Source: CBDCLY01 sp965218715
GTDB taxonomy: Bacteria; Bacteroidota; Bacteroidia; Flavobacteriales_E; Vicingaceae
Assembly: GCA_965218715.1 (NCBI GenBank)
Contig: CBDCLY010000015.1
Coordinates: forward strand, 62,001-126,000
DNA: 64,000 bases
Direction of reading: 5' to 3'
Positions within the stretch are counted from its first letter, which is position 1; each line of letters starts with the position of its first letter. Of the stretch, positions 60,314 through 64,000 are shown one piece after another. Position numbers and translations under genes: made by a program. The notes under the pieces were generated by a model. That model was not told the DNA's origin. It saw nothing but the letters and a program-made list of their open reading frames with translations, and made no database searches.

Positions 60314-60811
60314 ATGGCCACTGCCGAGAATAACTTATCCGAACATGATTTCGAGGCAATACCCTCAGCTGCAGATATGCAATTTGGTATAGTTGTCGCA
60401 GAGTGGAATCAAAAAATTACTTCTGGCCTTTTAAAAGGAGCCTATAGCACACTTCAAAAGTGTGGTGCCTCAAAAGAGAACATTCACGTGAAATACGTTC
60501 CTGGAAGTTTCGAGCTGCCATTGGGAGCACAATTCTTTTTAGAGCAAGGGCGAGTTGATGCTGTCATCTGTTTGGGTTGTGTTATTCAAGGTGAAACCAA
60601 GCATTTCGATTTTGTTTGTGATGGAGTAAGTTCCGGCATCATGAACCTTAACCTTAAATACGGAAAACCTGTAATTTTTGGAGTTTTGACTGACAATACA
60701 CTTCAACAATCAATAGATAGAAGTGGTGGCAAACATGGCAACAAAGGAGACGAGGCGGCTGTTAGTGCCATAAAAATGGTAGCCTTAAAGGATAGCTTTA
60801 ACTCGCTTTAG
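60314..60811 (+). CDS. ribH: 6,7-dimethyl-8-ribityllumazine synthase
   Basis: Penultimate step of riboflavin synthesis. 165 residues; FGIVVAEWNQKITSGLL, VKYVPGSFELPLGAQFFLE, VICLGCVIQGETKHFDFVCDGVSSGIMNL read in parts, VIFGVLTDNTLQQSIDR and HGNKGDEAAVSAIKM are all typical. It lies after the TPR gene and overlaps the convergent DUF4442 gene by 14 bases. No other rib gene is near. Confidence 0.96.
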   Translation: MATAENNLSEHDFEAIPSAADMQFGIVVAEWNQKITSGLLKGAYSTLQKCGASKENIHVKYVPGSFELPLGAQFFLEQGRVDAVICLGCVIQGETKHFDFVCDGVSSGIMNLNLKYGKPVIFGVLTDNTLQQSIDRSGGKHGNKGDEAAVSAIKMVALKDSFNSL

Positions 60812-61307
60812 TCTTTACTTTTTTCCAATCTTTAATTTGCCAAGTTGTTTTCACAATGCAAAGTAGATTCTGATCACTATCGTGTAATTCAATCTCACAA
60901 GTGCTTAAAGCTATTCCATTTGCAGCAATTTGATCGACAATCTCTGATTGAAACTTCTCTTCAATTAAAATAAAGCTTGCGATGGCAGTGGATTTTCCCT
61001 GGTAATGATATTCCACCTCAATGTGCTTCATAATGAGCCGATATTTTTTGGCTTCTAATCGGTACAACAAAAGCAAACCAGAAGCAAATTCAGCTGCGGT
61101 AGCTAATCCACAAGCATGTAAGCCTTTGATGTGATTCAGATTGCTTTTCCGATAGGGCATTCGAACCTGAACCTCATTTTTGTTTAGTTTTAATAAACGA
61201 AAGCGGTGTGGTTTATTGAATGGAATCAATCGATCCAGTAAAAAATTCAATTTCCACCTCCCCCATTTTGATTCTTGAGCTTGGTCAATTAGTTGATTAA
61301 AATCCAT
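60798..61307 (-). CDS. DUF4442 hot-dog-fold thioesterase-like protein
   Basis: 169 residues. The region NLNHIKGLHACGLATAAEFASGLLLL is the typical helix-and-turn of DUF4442 hot-dog proteins, followed by KYRLIMKHIEVEYHYQGKSTAIASF and ALSTCEIELHDSDQNLLCIVKTTWQI. The fold is shared with acyl-CoA thioesterases; no activity is shown. It converges on ribH with a 14-base overlap. Confidence 0.85.
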   Translation of the reverse strand: MDFNQLIDQAQESKWGRWKLNFLLDRLIPFNKPHRFRLLKLNKNEVQVRMPYRKSNLNHIKGLHACGLATAAEFASGLLLLYRLEAKKYRLIMKHIEVEYHYQGKSTAIASFILIEEKFQSEIVDQIAANGIALSTCEIELHDSDQNLLCIVKTTWQIKDWKKVKTKAS

Positions 61308-61342
61308 ATAATGAGTTTCAGAATATTAGTAAAGGTATGTAA

Positions 61343-61675
61343 ATGAAAGAAGCAGATTTAAACCTATTAAAAGAGAAACTAGAAAATAACCTGACTCAAA
61401 TCAATCATGACATTGTTGAATTAAAAGAAATGGTTAAACCAATTGCGCCAGAAAACGCAATAGGAAGAATATCTAGAATGGACGCCATTAACAATAAAAG
61501 CGTAAATGAAGCAGCCCTAAGGAAAGCAAAAATAAAGCAAGTCGCAATTGAGGATGCCTTGAGCAGAATTAATCAGGCTGATTTCGGAATCTGCTTAAGA
61601 TGTGGAAAGGCCATTCCATTAGGTAGATTGGTTCTTAGACCTCAAAGCAAATCCTGTGTTTCTTGTGCTCATTAA
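61343..61675 (+). CDS. DksA/TraR family zinc-finger regulator
   Basis: 110 residues. An N-terminal coiled-coil (KEADLNLLKEKLENNLTQINHDIVELKEMV) is followed by INQADFGICLRCGKAIPLGRL and SCVSCAH, giving the four zinc cysteines (C-x2-C, C-x2-C). DksA-type proteins bind the RNA polymerase secondary channel and modulate initiation. The coiled-coil tip has no clear DxxDxA motif, so strict DksA function is open. Divergent from DUF4442. Confidence 0.88.
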   Translation: MKEADLNLLKEKLENNLTQINHDIVELKEMVKPIAPENAIGRISRMDAINNKSVNEAALRKAKIKQVAIEDALSRINQADFGICLRCGKAIPLGRLVLRPQSKSCVSCAH

Positions 61676-61710
61676 ACCTAATAAAGACGAATAAAGCCAA
61701 TAGCTTTCAC

Positions 61711-61718
61711 TACCTTTG
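61711..61718 (+). promoter_or_regulatory. -7 promoter box of the FKBP gene (TACCTTTG)
   Basis: TACCTTTG matches TAnnTTTG, 26 bases before the ATG at 61745. The -33 is not obvious. Confidence 0.55.
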
Positions 61719-61744
61719 CGGCCTTAAAAAAATAAAGCAATATT

Positions 61745-62173
61745 ATGTCAACAGCAAGTAAAGGAAATACAGTAAAAGTGCATTACACAGGTACTTTAAC
61801 AGACAACAGCATTTTTGATAGCTCAAGAGAAAGAGAGCCATTAGAATTTACAGTAGGCGCAGGACAAATGATTCCTGGATTTGACGCTGCAGTAGAGGGA
61901 ATGGCGATTGGTGATCAAAAGAAAGTGGAGATCCCATTCGCAGAGGCTTATGGTCCAAAAAGCGATGAAGCAATGATTAAAGTTGATAAATCTCAATTGC
62001 CTGAAGGAATGACTCCAGAAGTTGGAATGCAATTAGAAGCATCTCAACCAGATGGAAGAACTCAAGTATTATTGATTGCAGAAGTTCATGATGACCAAGT
62101 GACTTTAGATGCAAATCATCCTCTTGCAGGAAAAGATTTAATCTTTGATATTGAGTTGGTTGAAGTCAACTAA
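61745..62173 (+). CDS. FKBP-type peptidyl-prolyl isomerase, SlyD-like
   Basis: 142 residues. The FKBP fold shows GNTVKVHYTGTLTDNSIFDSSREREPLEFTVGAGQMIPGFDAAVEGMAIGDQKKVEIPFAEAYG, read in parts, with an inserted flap (about 75-125) like the chaperone domain of SlyD, then DANHPLAGKDLIFDIELVEV. There is no His-rich metal-binding tail. It is cytoplasmic by lack of a signal peptide. It is closed by a terminator. Confidence 0.93.
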   Translation: MSTASKGNTVKVHYTGTLTDNSIFDSSREREPLEFTVGAGQMIPGFDAAVEGMAIGDQKKVEIPFAEAYGPKSDEAMIKVDKSQLPEGMTPEVGMQLEASQPDGRTQVLLIAEVHDDQVTLDANHPLAGKDLIFDIELVEVN

Positions 62174-62197
62174 TTTTAGTTTTCAAACTTAAAAAAA

Positions 62198-62220
62198 GCC
62201 CATTATATGGGCTTTTTTTT
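62198..62220 (+). terminator. Intrinsic terminator of the FKBP gene
   Basis: GCCCAT (62198-62203) pairs with ATGGGC (62207-62212) around TAT, followed by eight T residues. An A run before it makes it able to act in both directions. Confidence 0.85.
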
Positions 62221-62224
62221 GCTT

Positions 62225-62590
62225 TTAATGCTGGTTAAGTTCTATTTCACTTTGACAGATGATGTCAAACTTTCCACTGCTCTTTTCCATGTATCCAAAA
62301 TCATAGGAGAAGACGCATGTCTGCCCTTCTTGGATGACTTGTTGCGTAAAAAAATTGAAATTGAAACCCATCATTAACAGTTGATCGCGCTCAATGTCCT
62401 CGGTTTTCTTTAAACTAATTTTTGCTAAAATTCTACGGTTTTTCCTTAACCTGGCATTTACTTTTCGGATGTTTTGATTTTCAATACTGTTTTCTCGGTT
62501 ATGGTAGGCATTCCTGCACAGATCCTCACAAAATTTTTTATCAGATCTACCAATCAATCTTCGCTTACATTCAAGGCATAACTTTTCCAT
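62225..62590 (-). CDS. Conserved zinc-binding-like small protein
   Basis: 121 residues. The N-terminus holds CLECKRRLIGRSDKKFC and EDLCRNAYHN, a C-x2-C...C-x3-C cluster suggesting a zinc ribbon, followed by a basic stretch (RKVNARLRKNRRILAKISLKK). This start is common among Bacteroidota proteins of unknown function. It may bind nucleic acid, which is inference. It lies 19 bases after xerD on the same strand. Confidence 0.7.
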   Translation of the reverse strand: MEKLCLECKRRLIGRSDKKFCEDLCRNAYHNRENSIENQNIRKVNARLRKNRRILAKISLKKTEDIERDQLLMMGFNFNFFTQQVIQEGQTCVFSYDFGYMEKSSGKFDIICQSEIELNQH

Positions 62591-62609
62591 GCCTTAAAAT
62601 TAAATGCTC

Positions 62610-63515
62610 TTATTGATTTGCCCTAGGATGAAATTCTTTCAAAGCCTCCCTTAAATATTGCCGATCTAAGTGAGTATATATTTCTGTTGTGGTGATGGAT
62701 TCGTGTCCTAACATTTCTTGAATTGCTCTTAGATCTGCACCCCCGTCTACTAAGTGAGTCGCAAATGAATGTCTAAAAGTATGGGGACTAACTGTCTTTT
62801 GTAGTCCAATTTTTTCGGACAAATTTTTTATAATTGTGAAAATCATGACACGACTTAATTTGCCACCTCTCCGATTTAAGAACAAGATATCTTCAGAACC
62901 TTTCTTTATTTTGAGATGATTTCGGTATTGCTCTTGATAAAATTGAATGTATTTCAAAGCAGTTTTTCCAATTGGAATTAAACGCTCTTTGCTTCCTTTT
63001 CCTTCAACTAAAATAAATCCTTCATTGCCCATCAGTTTAGAGCATTTCAAATTGCACAATTCCGAAACTCGAAGTCCACAAGAGTATAAAGTCTCCAGCA
63101 TGGCCCTGTTTCGTTCTCCTTCTGGACTACTTAAATCAATGGCGGCTATTAGTTGATCAATTTCCGAAATGGACAACACCTCTGGTAATTTTCTACCAAT
63201 TTTAGGAGCTTCCAATAGGGCAGTTGGGTCATCCTTAACCACATCTTCTAACAATAGAAAACGATAATAAGCCTTTAACCCTGAAATTATCCTTGCCTGG
63301 CTCCTTGCCGAAATTCCCATTTCATAAAGCCAATGAAGGAATTCACTAAAATGATTTTCAGTTAGTTCTTGAAAACCATAATCATATCCTTTTATTGATT
63401 GATATTCACCGAATTTTTGTACATCTCTAAGGTAGGCTTCAACCGAATTAATTGATAGCGATCTCTCCAATTGAAGATAGACTTTAAATCCCTTGTGAAA
63501 ATTGTTCCACTTCAT
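62610..63515 (-). CDS. xerD: Tyrosine recombinase XerD-like
   Basis: 301 residues of the XerC/XerD family, which resolves chromosome dimers at dif. The N-terminal SAM-like domain (FKVYLQLERSLSINSVEAYLRDV) and the catalytic domain are visible: Arg in YSCGLRVSEL, Lys in VEGKGSKERLIP, HTFRHSFATHLVDGGADLRAIQEMLGHESITTTEIYTH read in parts, giving H-R...H...Y. XerD is likelier than XerC by general pattern. Another recombinase is not in the window. Promoter box ends five bases before the ATG. Confidence 0.92.
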   Translation of the reverse strand: MKWNNFHKGFKVYLQLERSLSINSVEAYLRDVQKFGEYQSIKGYDYGFQELTENHFSEFLHWLYEMGISARSQARIISGLKAYYRFLLLEDVVKDDPTALLEAPKIGRKLPEVLSISEIDQLIAAIDLSSPEGERNRAMLETLYSCGLRVSELCNLKCSKLMGNEGFILVEGKGSKERLIPIGKTALKYIQFYQEQYRNHLKIKKGSEDILFLNRRGGKLSRVMIFTIIKNLSEKIGLQKTVSPHTFRHSFATHLVDGGADLRAIQEMLGHESITTTEIYTHLDRQYLREALKEFHPRANQ

Positions 63516-63520
63516 GGATA

Positions 63521-63536
63521 CAAATGTATAATTTTG
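63521..63536. promoter_or_regulatory. Back-to-back divergent -7 boxes (xerD and aroQ)
   Basis: CAAATGTA (63521-63528; TACATTTG on the minus strand, for xerD) directly abuts TAATTTTG (63529-63536, + strand, for aroQ). The minus box ends five bases before the xerD ATG and the plus box nine bases before the aroQ ATG. Both messages would have almost no leader, and the two promoters would compete for polymerase. Confidence 0.5.
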
Positions 63537-63545
63537 AAAGGCGTC

Positions 63546-63974
63546 ATGTCAATAAAAAAGATCCTTATCATCAATGGGCCCAATTTAAATTTATTGGGTA
63601 AAAGAGAACCGGAAATATATGGTAATCTCTCTTTTGAATCGGCTCTTGATCAGTTTAAAGAAGACTTTTCTGGCCTTGAAATCACTTATTATCAATCCAA
63701 CATTGAGGGAGAGATCATTAATGAAATACAGGCCGCAGATCAAAACTATTTTGGCATCATTCTAAATGCAGGTGGATACACTCATACCTCAGTTGCTATT
63801 GCAGATACAATTGCTGCAATTTTAACTCCTTGTATAGAAGTACATATTTCTCAACCAGCGGCTAGAGAAATTGAGCGCCACATTTCTTTAATTGCAAAAG
63901 CCGTTAAAGGGAGCATCTCAGGATTTGGGATGGATTCTTATTATTTGGCATTATCACATTTTAATAGACTATGA
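63546..63974 (+). CDS. aroQ: Type II 3-dehydroquinate dehydratase
   Basis: Third step of the shikimate pathway. 142 residues from the ATG at 63546 (an upstream in-frame ATG at 63471 would run back into xerD). ILIINGPNLNLLGKREPEIYG carries the Tyr and Arg of the site; NAGGYTHTSVAIADTI and EVHISQP with the catalytic His follow. The usual EVHISN.. segment is EVHISQPAARE here. It overlaps the next gene by four bases (ATGA). Confidence 0.95.
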   Translation: MSIKKILIINGPNLNLLGKREPEIYGNLSFESALDQFKEDFSGLEITYYQSNIEGEIINEIQAADQNYFGIILNAGGYTHTSVAIADTIAAILTPCIEVHISQPAAREIERHISLIAKAVKGSISGFGMDSYYLALSHFNRL

Positions 63975-64000
63975 AAAGACTACTTCTTATTATCGCCCTA
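63971..64000 (+). CDS. N-terminal start of an exported protein (partial)
   Basis: An ATG overlapping the aroQ stop (ATGA) opens a frame MKRLLLIIAL that runs off the window. The basic start and hydrophobic run look like a signal peptide or membrane helix. The family cannot be told. Confidence 0.5.
   Translation, partial: MKRLLLIIAL

Noticed and set aside
62610..63515. xerD as an integrase of a mobile element
   Set aside because: The size, motifs and core neighbours (aroQ) fit the chromosomal XerC/D family; no element boundaries are visible.
1..64000. CRISPR array, rRNA operon, phage module
   Set aside because: No regularly spaced repeats, no rRNA sequence and no structural phage genes were seen in reading the window.

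Overview
The window looks like a chromosomal segment of a Bacteroidota bacterium, most likely a flavobacterial-type lineage. The DNA is AT-rich. Several promoters match the Bacteroidota -7 box TAnnTTTG, in the best cases with a TTTG or TTG -33 element 18-19 bp upstream. Other markers are a type IX secretion (T9SS) C-terminal domain, the bacillithiol genes bshB1 and bshC, the small DUF4295 and DUF4294 proteins, a long NusB, a Bacteroidota-type ccm cluster, and a solitary tRNA-His without encoded CCA. No phage, insertion sequence or CRISPR array was seen. The content is mostly core housekeeping with surface-polysaccharide islands.

Layout: 0-7 kb carries a polysaccharide-initiating sugar transferase, a 3-hydroxyacyl-CoA dehydrogenase and a tRNA-maturation run (threonylcarbamoyl synthase, CCA-adding enzyme, MiaA). 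7-12.5 kb holds envelope and unknown genes, a candidate small RNA, tRNA-His and a duplicated 69-bp repeat with a long hairpin. 12.5-19 kb carries bshC-rimO-ftsY-DUF4295-rpmG, an aminopeptidase P, rpmB and bioY. 19.4-23.5 kb is a glycan island: a family 4 glycosyltransferase, a two-domain formyltransferase-like/propeller protein and a flippase. 23.4-24.7 kb has bshB1 and a glutathione peroxidase. 24.8-32 kb is a haem-themed run (truncated haemoglobin, tryptophan dioxygenase, ccmB/C/D/E/F) continuing into a DUF2520 protein and a KdsC-like phosphatase. 32-38 kb has a bestrophin, heptose-phosphatase-like, epimerase and glycosyltransferase genes and DUF4199, followed by SRP RNA. 38-44 kb holds a transaldolase, a second YrdC-fold protein and the coaE-ybbR-yajC-DUF1573-nusB-leucine dehydrogenase block. 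44-52.5 kb has an ABC exporter, a PUR-type protein, the ettA-hisS-hutH operon and a methyltransferase. 52.7-64 kb has ssb, a T9SS cargo protein, an alpha-oxoamine synthase, a UDG-family protein, recF-DUF721-DUF6913-dapA, ribH, a DksA-like protein, an FKBP, xerD and aroQ.

Five genes are interrupted by frameshifts. In every case the protein is restored by removing single extra bases from short mononucleotide runs, eleven in all and eight of them between 35.7 and 37.8 kb. This looks like base-calling or consensus error rather than gene decay, so these genes are annotated as full length but broken as given.

Functional links: tRNA maturation genes serve a tRNA whose CCA is not encoded; bshB1 and bshC belong to low-molecular-weight thiol synthesis and sit with a thiol peroxidase; haem-using enzymes sit directly upstream of the cytochrome c maturation genes. 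The best candidates for unexplored biology are the formyltransferase-like/propeller fusion at 20.6-22.2 kb, the candidate small RNA near 7.05-7.13 kb, and the many genes whose promoter box lies only 4-7 nt before the start codon.
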